DNA of 44,315 bases from Pseudomonadota bacterium (GCA_023416455.1 JAEZHQ010000239.1:1-44315), one strand, 5' to 3'; shown: positions 23,241-31,325, counted from the stretch's first letter. A program made the numbers and translations. The notes: generated by a model not told the origin, from the sequence alone.

Positions 23241-23293
23241 CTCCCGACCTACGCATTGCGAACGCGTCGCTCTCCCAGCTGAGCTACGGCCCC
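23218..23293 (-). tRNA. tRNA-Ala (anticodon CGC)
   Basis: A 76-base cloverleaf on the minus strand with CCA encoded. The acceptor stem GGGGCCG/CGGCUCC includes the G3-U70 wobble pair that defines alanine tRNAs. The D-arm is GCUCAGCUGGGAGAGC, the anticodon loop UUCGCAA gives CGC (reads GCG), and the T-arm is GGGAGUUCGAUCCUCC. Its 3' end is the integration site of the restriction island and is regenerated intact by the right repeat. Confidence 0.95.
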
Positions 23294-23317
23294 ACACCGC
23301 CTGCCGGCGTGGGCGGG

Positions 23318-23346
23318 ATAATGGTCATGCGCGGGGGGCCTGTCAA
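23318..23346 (-). promoter_or_regulatory. Promoter of tRNA-Ala
   Basis: On the minus strand a perfect TTGACA (23346-23341), 17-base spacer and CATTAT (23323-23318). A GC-rich discriminator (CCCGCCCACGC) follows, as in stringently controlled tRNA promoters. Predicted start is about 18 bases before the mature 5' end. Confidence 0.7.
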
Positions 23347-23493
23347 GCCTCCTGACGCGGCGATTCGCGTGGCCGGCAAGTCGCGCGGCGGATGGCGCGC
23401 CGGTGCGTGCCGGCGCGCGGTGCGCGGTACTGGACAGGCTTCGCCGCTTGCGATTAGGGTGCCGCAAAAGCGGACAAAACGGACGGGCCGGGC

Positions 23494-23778
23494 ATGATAG
23501 CGCTTTACCTGCTGATCGACACCGTTCTCAGCCTCTTCGTGTGGCTGCTCATCGCCTCGGCGGTGCTGAGCTGGCTGGTGGCGTTCAACGTCGTCAACAC
23601 GCGCAACCGCGCGGTCTACGTCATCGGTGACTTCCTCTACCGGATCACCGAACCCCTGCTGCGGCCGATTCGCCGCGTCCTCCCGAACATGGGCGGCCTC
23701 GACATCTCGCCGATCGTCCTGATCCTGCTGATCTTCTTCATCCGCAACCTGCTGGCCGAATATTGGCCGCGGTTCTGA
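23494..23778 (+). CDS. YggT family membrane protein
   Basis: A 94-residue protein with two hydrophobic segments (LYLLIDTVLSLFVWLLIASAVLSWLV and ISPIVLILLIFFIRNLL) and the family loop YRITEPLLRPIRRVLPNMGGLDISP. YggT proteins are small membrane proteins linked to osmotic tolerance and, in some bacteria, cell-division neighbourhoods; the molecular role is not settled. It heads a run of overlapping genes (DUF167, folD, corA-like), an arrangement common in alphaproteobacteria. Confidence 0.9.
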   Translation: MIALYLLIDTVLSLFVWLLIASAVLSWLVAFNVVNTRNRAVYVIGDFLYRITEPLLRPIRRVLPNMGGLDISPIVLILLIFFIRNLLAEYWPRF

Positions 23779-23788
23779 CGGGGAGCGG

Positions 23789-24130
23789 GTGACGGGGCCG
23801 ATCGAAGCGGTGGCGGACGGCGTGCGGCTGCGGCTGCGCGTCACGCCCAAGGCGTCGCGCAACGCCGTCGCCGGGCTCGCCGACACGGCGGCGGGGGGCA
23901 AGGCGCTGAAGGTCACGGTGACCGCCGTGCCGGAAGGCGGCAAGGCCAACGAGGCGGTGGTCAGGCTGCTGGCCAAAGCCTGGAAGTTGCCCAGGACCAG
24001 CCTGACGGTGGTGGCCGGCGCCACCGACCGGAACAAGATTGTGCATGTGGCCGGCGATCCGGCCGCGCTGATGCGCCGCCTGCGCGCGGCCATCGAATCG
24101 GGTGTGGAGACGGAGGGTTCCGATGGCTGA
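23789..24130 (+). CDS. DUF167 (YggU) family protein
   Basis: A 113-residue protein with GTG start preceded by GGGAGC. The family motif LRVTPKASRNAVAG is followed by VTAVPEGGKANEAVVRLLAKAWKLPRTSLTVVAGATDRNKIVHV, the conserved core of the small alpha/beta YggU fold. Function unknown. It overlaps folD by eight bases. Confidence 0.9.
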   Translation: MTGPIEAVADGVRLRLRVTPKASRNAVAGLADTAAGGKALKVTVTAVPEGGKANEAVVRLLAKAWKLPRTSLTVVAGATDRNKIVHVAGDPAALMRRLRAAIESGVETEGSDG

Positions 24131-25028
24131 GGCCAGGATCATCGACGGCAAGGCCTTCGCGGCCGGGCTGCGCGCGCGCGTTGCCGCGGGGGTCGCGGCG
24201 CTCAAGGCCAGCCATGGCGTCACCCCCGGCCTCGCCGTGGTGCTGGTGGGCGAGGACCCGGCGAGCCAGGTCTATGTCCGTTCCAAGGAGCGGGCGCTGG
24301 TCGAGCTGGGCATGAACTCCTTCGACCACCACGAGCCCGCCGACTTCGCCCAGGCGGACCTGCTGGCCCTGATCGACCGGCTCAACGCCGACCCGGCGGT
24401 GCACGGCATTCTGGTGCAGCTGCCGCTGCCCGGCCATATCGACACCGCGGCGGTGCTGGCCCGCATCGCCCCGGAGAAGGACGCCGACGGCTTCCACCTG
24501 ATCAACGCCGGCAAGCTGGCCACCGGCAACCCCGGGGCCATCGTACCCTGCACCCCGCTGGGCTGCCTGCTGCTGATCCGCGACACGCTGGGGCCGGACC
24601 TGAAGGGCCTCCGCGCGCTGGTGCTGGGCCGCTCCAACATCGTCGGCAAGCCGATGGCGCAGCTCCTGCTCCAGCAGGATTGCACGGTCACCGTCGCCCA
24701 TTCGCGCACCCGCGATCTGCCCGGCGAATGCCGGCGCGCCGACATCCTGGTGGCCGCCGTGGGCCGGCCCGAGATGGTGCGCGGCGACTGGATCAAGCCG
24801 GGGGCCACGGTCATCGACGTCGGAATCAACCGGGTGCCGGCCGCGGCGGCGGGCAAGACCCGGCTGGTCGGCGACGTCGCCTACGCCGAGGCCGCCGCGG
24901 TGGCCGGCGCCATCACGCCGGTGCCGGGCGGCATCGGCCCGATGACCATCGCCTGCCTGATGCTGAACACGCTCGCCGCCGCCTGCCGCGCCGCCGGCGC
25001 CCCGGTCCCGGCCGAGGCGCTTGCATGA
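24123..25028 (+). CDS. folD: Bifunctional methylenetetrahydrofolate dehydrogenase/cyclohydrolase FolD
   Basis: A 301-residue one-carbon enzyme oxidising 5,10-methylene-THF to the methenyl form and hydrolysing it to 10-formyl-THF. Motifs: YVRSKE with catalytic K55, VQLPLPGHID, DADGFHLINAGKL, the NADP site VLGRSNIVGKPMAQLLL, and GGIGPMTIACLM. GGAGGG five bases before the ATG at 24123 decides the start. It overlaps the next gene by ATGA. Confidence 0.96.
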   Translation: MAEARIIDGKAFAAGLRARVAAGVAALKASHGVTPGLAVVLVGEDPASQVYVRSKERALVELGMNSFDHHEPADFAQADLLALIDRLNADPAVHGILVQLPLPGHIDTAAVLARIAPEKDADGFHLINAGKLATGNPGAIVPCTPLGCLLLIRDTLGPDLKGLRALVLGRSNIVGKPMAQLLLQQDCTVTVAHSRTRDLPGECRRADILVAAVGRPEMVRGDWIKPGATVIDVGINRVPAAAAGKTRLVGDVAYAEAAAVAGAITPVPGGIGPMTIACLMLNTLAAACRAAGAPVPAEALA

Positions 25029-26017
25029 TCACCGTCTACGCCCGCGCGGACGGGCGGGTCGTCGAACAGCCGCTCGGCCTCGGCGACCCGCTGCCGCCGG
25101 GCACGGTGTGGATCGACCTCCTGCGCCCGGACGAGGCGGAGCGTGCGCGCATCGGCGCCGCCACCGGCTGCGACCTGCCGACGCGCGAGGAGATGAAGGA
25201 GATCGAGGCGTCGAGCCAGCTCTACACCGAGGGCGAGGCGCTCTACCTGACCACCGCGGTCATCGCGCGGGCCGACACGCCCCACCCGGAGCAGGGCGAG
25301 ATCACCTTCGTGCTGACGGCCCGGCACATGATCACGCTGCGCTACACCGAGCCGCGCTCGGTCGCCACCTTCGCCGCCCGCACCAGCCGCCAGCCGGAGC
25401 TGCTGGCCAGCGCCGAGGACGCGCTGCTCGGCATCCTCGACGCGGTCATCGACCGCGTCGCCGACGTGCTGGAGCTGATCGGCGGGCGCATCGACGGGCT
25501 GTCCGCCCGCATCTTCACCGACTCGCTGGACAGCCGCGGCTTCGGCCGAACCGCCAAGAAGCCGGACCAGTTGCAGGACGTGCTGCGCGGCATCGGGCGC
25601 GCCGGCGACCTGACGCACAAGGTGCGCGACAGCCTCGCCGGGCTGGACCGGCTGACCGCCTTCCTGTCCTCCGTCGCCGCCGGGCGCCTCAGCAAGGAGC
25701 AGAAGGCCGCGCTGAAGACGCTGACCCGCGACCTGCGCTCGCTGAACGAGCATGCCGGCTTCCTGGCCCATGAAGCCAACTTCCTGCTCGACGCCACGCT
25801 CGGCCTCATCAACATCGAGCAGAACGCCATCATCAAGATCTTCTCGGTGGTGGCGGTGGCGCTGATGCCGCCGACGCTGATCGCCTCGGCCTACGGCATG
25901 AACTTCCGGCACATGCCGGAGCTGGAGTGGAGCTTCGGCTATCCCATGGCGCTGCTGCTCATGGTGCTGTCGGCCGTGGTGCCGCTCTGGTATTTCCGCC
26001 GCCGCGGCTGGCTGTAG
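25025..26017 (+). CDS. CorA-family divalent metal ion transporter
   Basis: A 330-residue protein: soluble alpha/beta N-terminal domain, long stalk helix, two C-terminal membrane helices and the pore signature YGMNF (290-294). The loop after it (RHMPELEWSFGYP) lacks the MPEL-type acidic run of classical Mg channels in part but keeps MPELEW. Transport of Mg, Co or Zn cannot be told apart from sequence. The start overlaps the folD stop (ATGA). Confidence 0.9.
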   Translation: MITVYARADGRVVEQPLGLGDPLPPGTVWIDLLRPDEAERARIGAATGCDLPTREEMKEIEASSQLYTEGEALYLTTAVIARADTPHPEQGEITFVLTARHMITLRYTEPRSVATFAARTSRQPELLASAEDALLGILDAVIDRVADVLELIGGRIDGLSARIFTDSLDSRGFGRTAKKPDQLQDVLRGIGRAGDLTHKVRDSLAGLDRLTAFLSSVAAGRLSKEQKAALKTLTRDLRSLNEHAGFLAHEANFLLDATLGLINIEQNAIIKIFSVVAVALMPPTLIASAYGMNFRHMPELEWSFGYPMALLLMVLSAVVPLWYFRRRGWL

Positions 26018-26091
26018 GCCCGGCCGCCGATGACGACCCACCGATAACGACCCGCCGACAACGACCCGCCAAGGACGAGGGGTGCGCCGCC

Positions 26092-26919
26092 ATGATGGTC
26101 CTGTCCGATCCGGCCCTCGACGCCCTCCTCGCCCAGGACGTTCCCTACGGCGACCTCACCACCGACAGCCTGGGGATCGCCGCCGCCCCGGCCCGCATCC
26201 GCTTCGCCGCGCGCGGGGCCATGGTGCTCGCCGGGACCGAGGAGGCCGCCCGCCTCGTCGAGAAGGCCGGCGGCGCGGTCCGCACCGTCCGGCCGAGCGG
26301 CAGCGCGGTGGAGGCCGGCGCGGTCTTCCTGGAGGGGGAGGGCACCGCCGGCGCCCTGCACCGGGCCTGGAAGGTGGCGCAGACCCTGGTCGAATACGCC
26401 TCGGGCATCGCCACCCGCGCCCACCGCATCGTCGCCGCCGCCCCCGGCGTCACCGTGGCCTGCACGCGCAAGAACTTCCCCGGCGCCAAGGATCTGTCGG
26501 TCAAGGCGGCGCTGGCCGGCGGCGCGGTGATGCACCGGCTGGGCCTGTCGGAGACGCTGCTGGTCTTCCCGGAGCACCGCGCCTTCCTGTCCGGCCCGCC
26601 CGCCGCCTGGATCGCCGAGCTGCGCCGCCGGGCGCCGGAGAAGAGGATCGTCGTCGAGGCCGCGTCGGTGGAGGAGGCGGTGGCCCTGGCCCGCGCCGGG
26701 GCGGAGGTGGTGCAGCTCGAGAAGCTGCCGCCCGAGGCCGCCCGCGCGGTGGTGGAAGCCACGCGCGGCCTCGACCCGGCCCCGCTGATCGCCGCGGCCG
26801 GCGGGGTGGACGAGGGCAACGCGGCGGCCTACGCCGCCGCCGGCTGCGGCCTGCTGGTCACCTCGGCGCCCTTCTTCGGCCGCCCGGCCGACGTCAAGGT
26901 CTGGCTGGAGCCGGCGTGA
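26092..26919 (+). CDS. modD: ModD, quinolinate phosphoribosyltransferase-like protein
   Basis: A 275-residue protein of the NadC/ModD family: DVPYGDLTTDSLGI opening, ASGIATRAHRIV and TRKNFPGAKDLSVKAALAGGAVMHRLGLSE, the last being ModD-like (NadC has TRKT-P-x-R). ModD is named for molybdenum transport operons but its biochemical role is unclear. No modABC gene is in the window, so it is an orphan here. Three imperfect 14-bp units (CGACCCGCCGACAA type) lie in the 74-base upstream gap. Start could be either of two adjacent ATGs. Confidence 0.85.
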   Translation: MMVLSDPALDALLAQDVPYGDLTTDSLGIAAAPARIRFAARGAMVLAGTEEAARLVEKAGGAVRTVRPSGSAVEAGAVFLEGEGTAGALHRAWKVAQTLVEYASGIATRAHRIVAAAPGVTVACTRKNFPGAKDLSVKAALAGGAVMHRLGLSETLLVFPEHRAFLSGPPAAWIAELRRRAPEKRIVVEAASVEEAVALARAGAEVVQLEKLPPEAARAVVEATRGLDPAPLIAAAGGVDEGNAAAYAAAGCGLLVTSAPFFGRPADVKVWLEPA

Positions 26920-27007
26920 CCCCGCCGCCGGCCCCGGCCCCGGCCCCGGCCCTCCCCGCACCGGCCGGCGAAGGACGGTGACCGCGGGGCGGCCGGGCCG
27001 GCGCGCG

Positions 27008-27037
27008 TTGATCCGCCCTGCGCGTGTGGCGTATATA
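27008..27037 (+). promoter_or_regulatory. Probable promoter of the DUF4143-type ATPase gene
   Basis: TTGATC (27008-27013) and TATATA (27032-27037) with an 18-base spacer; the -10 lies in a perfect palindrome CGTATATACG (27030-27039). An AT-rich stretch with a short dyad (ATGAC...GTCAT) follows and touches the start codon. Confidence 0.45.
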
Positions 27038-27067
27038 CGATCAAGGCGATGACCTTTTTCAAAAGTC

Positions 27068-28465
27068 ATGCGGATCGTCACAGAAACCGAAATGGCGGCG
27101 CGGCTGGCGCTCGACAACCCGTGGTGGTCCGGCGGCCCGCCGGAGGCGGAGCTGGCCGCCCTGCCCCGGCGCGCCTTCCTCGACGCCTTCCTGCGCCGGA
27201 TCGGCCGGCCCGGCCCGGCCGCGCCCCTGGTCCTGGCCGGGCCGCGGCGCGTCGGCAAGACGGTGCTGGTCCGCCAGGCCATCCAGCGCCTGCTGGAGAC
27301 CGGGACGCCGGCGCAAAACCTCGCCTACGCCGCGCTCGACGCGCCGGCGGTGCAGGGGGTGCCGCTCGACCGGCTGGTCGCCGCCCTGGCGGCGCGGGCC
27401 GAAGGACCGGCCATGATTGTCCTCGACTCCATCCAGCAGGCCCGCGGCTGGGAGGAGCGGCTGGCGGCGGTCGCCGCGGCCCATCCCGAGGCCCGGATCG
27501 TCGCCGTGACCGCCGGCGGGGCGCGGCCGGGGCCGCCTCCCGGCTGCGCCGCCTTCGTCCTGCCGCCCCTGACCTTCGCCGAGCATCTGCGCCTGACCGG
27601 GGCGGAGCGCGAGCTGATCGAGCCGCTGGCCCTGGGCAAGGGGCCGCCGATGTATCTGGCGCGGGACGTGGCGGCGCTGAACGCGCGCTTCCTCCACTAC
27701 ATCAACGGCGGCGGCTTCCCGGAAGCGCTGCTTCTGCGCCCGCCCCACGGCGACGCCGCGCGGCGGCTGCGCGGCGAGGTTCTGGGGGCGCTGCTCCACC
27801 AGGATCTTCCCGGCCTGGCCGGCATCGGGGGCACGGCCGAGCTGAACGCCCTGTTCCTTCTGCTCGCCCGCAACACCGGGCGGGAGCTGTCCATCGAGGC
27901 GGTCGCCGAGCGCGCCGGCATCGCCAAGAACACGGTCCGCCGCTACCTCGACTATCTGGAAGCCTCCTTCCTGATCGTCCGCATGGCGCGGGTGCATCCG
28001 GAGGGCGGGCGGTTCCGGCGCATGCGGACCTTCAAGGTCCATCTGGCGGCGCCCTGCCTCTACGCCGCCCTGTTCGGGCCGGTCACCGCGGACGACCCGG
28101 CCTTCCCCGCGCTCGCCGAGAGCGCGGTGGTCGGCCAATGGCTGGCCTCGCCGGAGCGCAGCCGGCTGCATTTCGCGCGGCTGCCCGAGGGGCCGGTGGA
28201 CCTCGTCTCCCTGGCCGCCGACGGCGGCCGGCCGAGTTGGGCCTGCGCGCTGGCCGCCGCCGGCGACGGCGCCGCGGCCGGCGAGGCTTCGATCAACGGG
28301 CTGATCCAATTTGCCAAGCGCAACGCGCCGCTGCGCTGGGTCGGCGCCACCACGCGGACGCTCGCCGCCCTCCGGTCCCACGACGGGATCGAGGTGTGGC
28401 ACCGCCCGGCCAGCCAGTATTGCTACGAGGTCGGCCGCCGGGTCGCCGAGGACGCCGCGTCGTGA
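27068..28465 (+). CDS. AAA ATPase with DUF4143-type C-terminal domain
   Basis: A 465-residue protein of the AAA_14-DUF4143 class: N-terminal NPWWSG opening, Walker A GPRRVGKT (58-65), Walker B IVLDSIQ (117-123), FLHYINGGGFPEALL, then an HTH-like segment ISIEAVAERAGIAKNTVRRYLDYLEASFLI (opening SIEAV) and a nuclease-like C-terminal part (SINGLIQFAKRN). The usual Walker B is LDEIQ; here the catalytic Glu is replaced by Ser (D120-S121), so hydrolysis may be weak. These ATPases are often laterally moved and of unknown role. It stands alone between modD and a convergent gene. Confidence 0.8.
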   Translation: MRIVTETEMAARLALDNPWWSGGPPEAELAALPRRAFLDAFLRRIGRPGPAAPLVLAGPRRVGKTVLVRQAIQRLLETGTPAQNLAYAALDAPAVQGVPLDRLVAALAARAEGPAMIVLDSIQQARGWEERLAAVAAAHPEARIVAVTAGGARPGPPPGCAAFVLPPLTFAEHLRLTGAERELIEPLALGKGPPMYLARDVAALNARFLHYINGGGFPEALLLRPPHGDAARRLRGEVLGALLHQDLPGLAGIGGTAELNALFLLLARNTGRELSIEAVAERAGIAKNTVRRYLDYLEASFLIVRMARVHPEGGRFRRMRTFKVHLAAPCLYAALFGPVTADDPAFPALAESAVVGQWLASPERSRLHFARLPEGPVDLVSLAADGGRPSWACALAAAGDGAAAGEASINGLIQFAKRNAPLRWVGATTRTLAALRSHDGIEVWHRPASQYCYEVGRRVAEDAAS

Positions 28466-28469
28466 GGTT

Positions 28470-28487
28470 GGATCAGCGCGCTGATCC
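28470..28487. other. Perfect 18-bp palindrome between convergent genes
   Basis: GGATCAGCGCGCTGATCC is fully self-complementary with no loop bases. It fills the 21-base gap between the ATPase stop and the stop of the convergent dehydratase gene. It may serve as a bidirectional terminator stem (no T-run) or a protein-binding site. Confidence 0.5.
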
Positions 28488-28789
28488 TATCGGTCGTGGG
28501 GCGGGGCGATCTGGTCCAGCCGGTGCGCGAAGTCCACGTCGGCCTGGGTCAGCCCGTCCACCGCGCGGGTGTACAGGATCACCTCCACCCGGCCCATGTC
28601 GTTGAACCATTCCGGGTGGTGGCCGACCCGCTCGGCGAGCAGCGCGACCCGGCTCATGAAGCCCCAGGCGGCGGAGAAGTCGGAAAAGTGGTAGGTCTTG
28701 CGGATCGCGTCGCGCTCCAGCACCTCCGACCAGCCGTGCAGTTCCTTGAGGGCGGTCTGCCGCTTGGCGCCCACCAGCTTGTCCGACAT
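28487..28789 (-). CDS. 4a-hydroxytetrahydrobiopterin dehydratase (pterin-4-alpha-carbinolamine dehydratase)
   Basis: A 100-residue enzyme with the PCD signature: LHGWSEV, IRKTYHFSDFSAAWGFMSRVALLAERVGHHPEWFNDMGRVEVIL with the catalytic HHPEW histidines, and LTQADVDFAHRLDQI. It dehydrates carbinolamine pterin, recycling the cofactor of aromatic hydroxylases, or acts on a Moco-related pterin. Start at 28789 with GGGGGAGG upstream. The neighbours give no hint of a phenylalanine hydroxylase. Confidence 0.93.
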   Translation of the reverse strand: MSDKLVGAKRQTALKELHGWSEVLERDAIRKTYHFSDFSAAWGFMSRVALLAERVGHHPEWFNDMGRVEVILYTRAVDGLTQADVDFAHRLDQIAPPHDR

Positions 28790-28812
28790 CGTCACGCCTC
28801 CCCCTTTGGTTG

Positions 28813-28842
28813 GAGGCCGGCTTCCGGACCGGAGCCGGCCTC
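28813..28842. other. Hairpin in the divergent region before the dehydratase gene
   Basis: GAGGCCGGCT (28813-28822) and AGCCGGCCTC (28833-28842) form a 10-bp stem with a 10-base loop. On the minus strand it lies about 24 bases before the dehydratase start, just ahead of its ribosome-binding site, so it could be a leader element. Confidence 0.35.
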
Positions 28843-28906
28843 TCGAAAGTGGATCCCGGTTTAGCGCCGCTTGGCGCGACGGGCAAGCTCCGCTACCTTT
28901 CCGGTC

Positions 28907-29317
28907 ATGATCCGCACACCCGCCCATTTCCACAGCGTCCCGCCCTCCACGGCCGATTTCGAGCGGATGGCCGAGGCGGCCCTGGCGACCATTCCCGAGG
29001 CGCTGCTGGCGCCGGTCGGCAACATCCTCATCCAGGTCGAGGAGTTCCCCGACGAGGAAACCGAACGGGAGATGGAGCTGGAGAGCCCCTTCGACCTGCT
29101 GGGCCTCTACCGGGGCGTGGACCTCACCCGGCAGAGCGTCATCGACGTCCGCACCGGTCCCGACATGATCTTCCTTTACCGCCGCCCGATCCTCGACTAC
29201 TGGTGCGAGACCGGCGAGGAGCTGTACGCCATCGTCCGCCACGTCCTCATCCACGAGATCGGCCATCATTTCGGCCTGTCCGACGAGGACATGGAGCGCA
29301 TCGAAGCGATGGGGTGA
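28907..29317 (+). CDS. Minimal zincin-like metallopeptidase family protein
   Basis: A 136-residue protein of the small zinc peptidase family PF06262: F-x-x-MAEAALATIPEAL opening, NILIQVEEFPDEE, LYRGVDLTRQS, YRRPILDYW, and the zinc motif HEIGHHFGLSDEDM (H116, E117, H120, with D126-E127 following). Substrate unknown. The ATG at 28907 fits the family N-terminus better than TTG at 28871, but neither has a good ribosome-binding site. Confidence 0.85.
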   Translation: MIRTPAHFHSVPPSTADFERMAEAALATIPEALLAPVGNILIQVEEFPDEETEREMELESPFDLLGLYRGVDLTRQSVIDVRTGPDMIFLYRRPILDYWCETGEELYAIVRHVLIHEIGHHFGLSDEDMERIEAMG

Positions 29318-29363
29318 CGGGGCGGAGGGCAGGGCTTTGGGAACGGGAACGTGAGGGGCAGGC

Positions 29364-30134
29364 ATGGATTCCGGCCTTTTCTTCAGGCTGCATGACGGGC
29401 TTCCGCGCCAGGCCCCCGGTTCCGACGCGGCGACCCAGGATGCCGTCCGCCGCCTGAAGCCGCACGGCCTTCCCGACGACCCGCGGGTGCTCGACATCGG
29501 CTGCGGGCCGGGCCGCTCGCTGATGGTGCTGGGCCGGGTGACCGGCGGCCGTGTCATCGGCATCGACCTGCACGAGCCCTTCCTGGCCGAGGCGCAGGCC
29601 CGCATCGACGCGGCCGGGCTGGGCCGCCGCCTGTCGGTGCACAAGCGCTCCATGCTCGACCTGCCGGCGGCCGGAGACGGGCTGTTCGAACCCGGAAGCT
29701 TCGATCTGCTGTGGGCCGAGGGCTCCATCTGTCTGGCCGGCTTCGACGAGGGGCTGCGGCGCTGGCGCCCCCTGCTGCGGCCGGGCGGCCTGTTCGGCCT
29801 GACCGAGCTGACCTGGCTGACCGCGGCCCCCCCGGCCGAGGCCGTGGCCTTCTGGCAGAACGACTATCCCGCCCTGCGCGACGAGGCGGCCAACCGCGCC
29901 GCCGCCGAGGCCGCCGGCTACCGGGTGCTGGACCGCTTCGCCCTCCCGCCCGAGGCGTGGTGGGACGAGTATTACGGCCCCCTCGGCGAACGCATCGCCG
30001 CCCACCGCACCGCCGGCGCCGACGACCCGGCCTGGGCGGCCGTGCTTGACGCGGCGGAGGCCGAGATCACGCTTTACCGGCGGGCCGGGCACAGCTACGG
30101 CTACGTCTTCTATCTGCTGAAGCGGGACGGCTGA
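29364..30134 (+). CDS. Class I SAM-dependent methyltransferase
   Basis: A 256-residue protein with motif I VLDIGCGPG (42-50), IGIDLHEPFLAEA (acidic loop), SFDLLWAEGSI (motif IV) and LLRPGGLFGLTELTWL. The family is the broad Methyltransf_11/25 group; the substrate cannot be predicted. It starts 46 bases after the peptidase gene, and its last 25 bases overlap the convergent glycosylase-family gene. Confidence 0.85.
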   Translation: MDSGLFFRLHDGLPRQAPGSDAATQDAVRRLKPHGLPDDPRVLDIGCGPGRSLMVLGRVTGGRVIGIDLHEPFLAEAQARIDAAGLGRRLSVHKRSMLDLPAAGDGLFEPGSFDLLWAEGSICLAGFDEGLRRWRPLLRPGGLFGLTELTWLTAAPPAEAVAFWQNDYPALRDEAANRAAAEAAGYRVLDRFALPPEAWWDEYYGPLGERIAAHRTAGADDPAWAAVLDAAEAEITLYRRAGHSYGYVFYLLKRDG

Positions 30135-30754
30135 TCCGGCGGGGCGGGCGCGGCCTCCAGGACGGCGTGGACGCGGCGGCGCAGCTCCGGCAGCAGGTCG
30201 GCGGCGAACCAGGGGTGGCGGGCGATCCAGGCGGTGTTCCGCCAGCTGGGGTGGGGCAGGGGAATGACCTCCCCGCCATAGTCGCGCCACGCCGCCACGG
30301 TGTCGGTCATGGTGCGCCGGCGCCGCCCGCCCAGGTAATAGGCTTGGGCGTACTGGCCGATCAGCAGGGTCAGGCGCACCCCGGTCAGGGCGGCGCGCAG
30401 GGGCGGGTGCCACAGCGGGGCGCATTCCGGGCGCGGCGGGTGGTCGCCGCCGCGGGGTGCGGTGCCGGGGTAGCACAAGCCCATGGGCACGATGGCGATC
30501 CGCGATTCGTCGTAGAAATCCGCCCGGTCCAGGTCCAGCCATTGGCGCAGGCGGTCGCCGGACGGGTCGTTCCAGGGAACGCCGGTGGCGTGCACCCGGG
30601 CGCCCGGCGCCTGGCCGACGATCAGCAGGCGCGCGCCGATGGTCGCGCGCAGCGTGGGGCGGCAGCCGTGCGGCAGGTGCGGTTCGCACAGCCGGCAGGC
30701 GCGCGCGCGTTCCAGCAGGTCGGACAGGGGCTCGTCGGACGGGGGTTCGGGCAT
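30110..30754 (-). CDS. Uracil-DNA glycosylase family protein
   Basis: A 214-residue protein of the COG1573-type UDG superfamily: cysteine-bearing N-terminus (C20, C23, C31), motif A GQAPGARVHATGVPWNDPSGDRLRQWL (47 onward), LLIGQYAQAYY, and motif B HPSWRNTAW. The Asn/Asp that activates water in other families is not obvious after GQAPG, so activity on uracil is not certain. The start at 30754 is tentative; in-frame codons at 30814 and 30850 would add low-complexity residues. The 3' end overlaps the methyltransferase gene tail to tail. Confidence 0.8.
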   Translation of the reverse strand: MPEPPSDEPLSDLLERARACRLCEPHLPHGCRPTLRATIGARLLIVGQAPGARVHATGVPWNDPSGDRLRQWLDLDRADFYDESRIAIVPMGLCYPGTAPRGGDHPPRPECAPLWHPPLRAALTGVRLTLLIGQYAQAYYLGGRRRRTMTDTVAAWRDYGGEVIPLPHPSWRNTAWIARHPWFAADLLPELRRRVHAVLEAAPAPPDQPSRFSR

Positions 30755-30944
30755 CGCGGAGTCATGGGGGTGGACGGGGGACCGGACGGCGGATTGGACG
30801 GTGGATGAGGGCATGGCCCGGAATCTTGTCCTTGCCCGTGGCCGGTTCAATGAGCGGGCGATGCCGGGAGGCGGTTGCGGGCTTCCGATCGGCAGGCTGG
30901 TGCATTAAGCAGGGGCTGCGAATTCCGCCCAAGCGACGAGGACG

Positions 30945-31307
30945 ATGATGGACAATGGATTGACGTGCCCGCGGTGCAGCTCCGAGCACGTGTATCCGGA
31001 CGGCAGCCTGTGGGTCTGCCCGGAATGCGCGCATGAATGGAACCCCCAGGCCGGCGCGGACGGTTCCGGCGCGGAGGAGGCGCCGGCGCAGGGCGTCCGC
31101 GACGCCCATGGCAATCCGCTCGCCGACGGCGACAGCGTGACCGTGATCAAGGATTTGAAGGTCAAGGGATCATCCCTGGTCGTCAAGGGTGGGACCAAGG
31201 TCAAGAACATCCGCCTGACGGATGGCGCCGACGGGCACAACATCGCCTGCAAGATCGACGGCATCGGCGCGATGAACTTGAAGTCCGAGTTCGTGAAGAA
31301 AGCCTGA
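30945..31307 (+). CDS. yjdM: Zinc ribbon domain-containing protein YjdM (PhnA family)
   Basis: A 120-residue protein: N-terminal zinc ribbon with C8-x2-C11 and C25-x2-C28 (CPRCSSEHVYPDG...WVCPECAHEW), then the SH3-like PhnA domain (VRDAHGNPLADGDSVTVIKDLKVKGSSLVVKGGTKVKNIRL, IDGIGAMNLKSEFVKKA). Despite the old phnA name it is not required for phosphonate use, and its role is unknown. GAGGA upstream supports ATG at 30945. Confidence 0.93.
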   Translation: MMDNGLTCPRCSSEHVYPDGSLWVCPECAHEWNPQAGADGSGAEEAPAQGVRDAHGNPLADGDSVTVIKDLKVKGSSLVVKGGTKVKNIRLTDGADGHNIACKIDGIGAMNLKSEFVKKA

Positions 31308-31325
31308 CGCCGATCGCGGGAGGCC

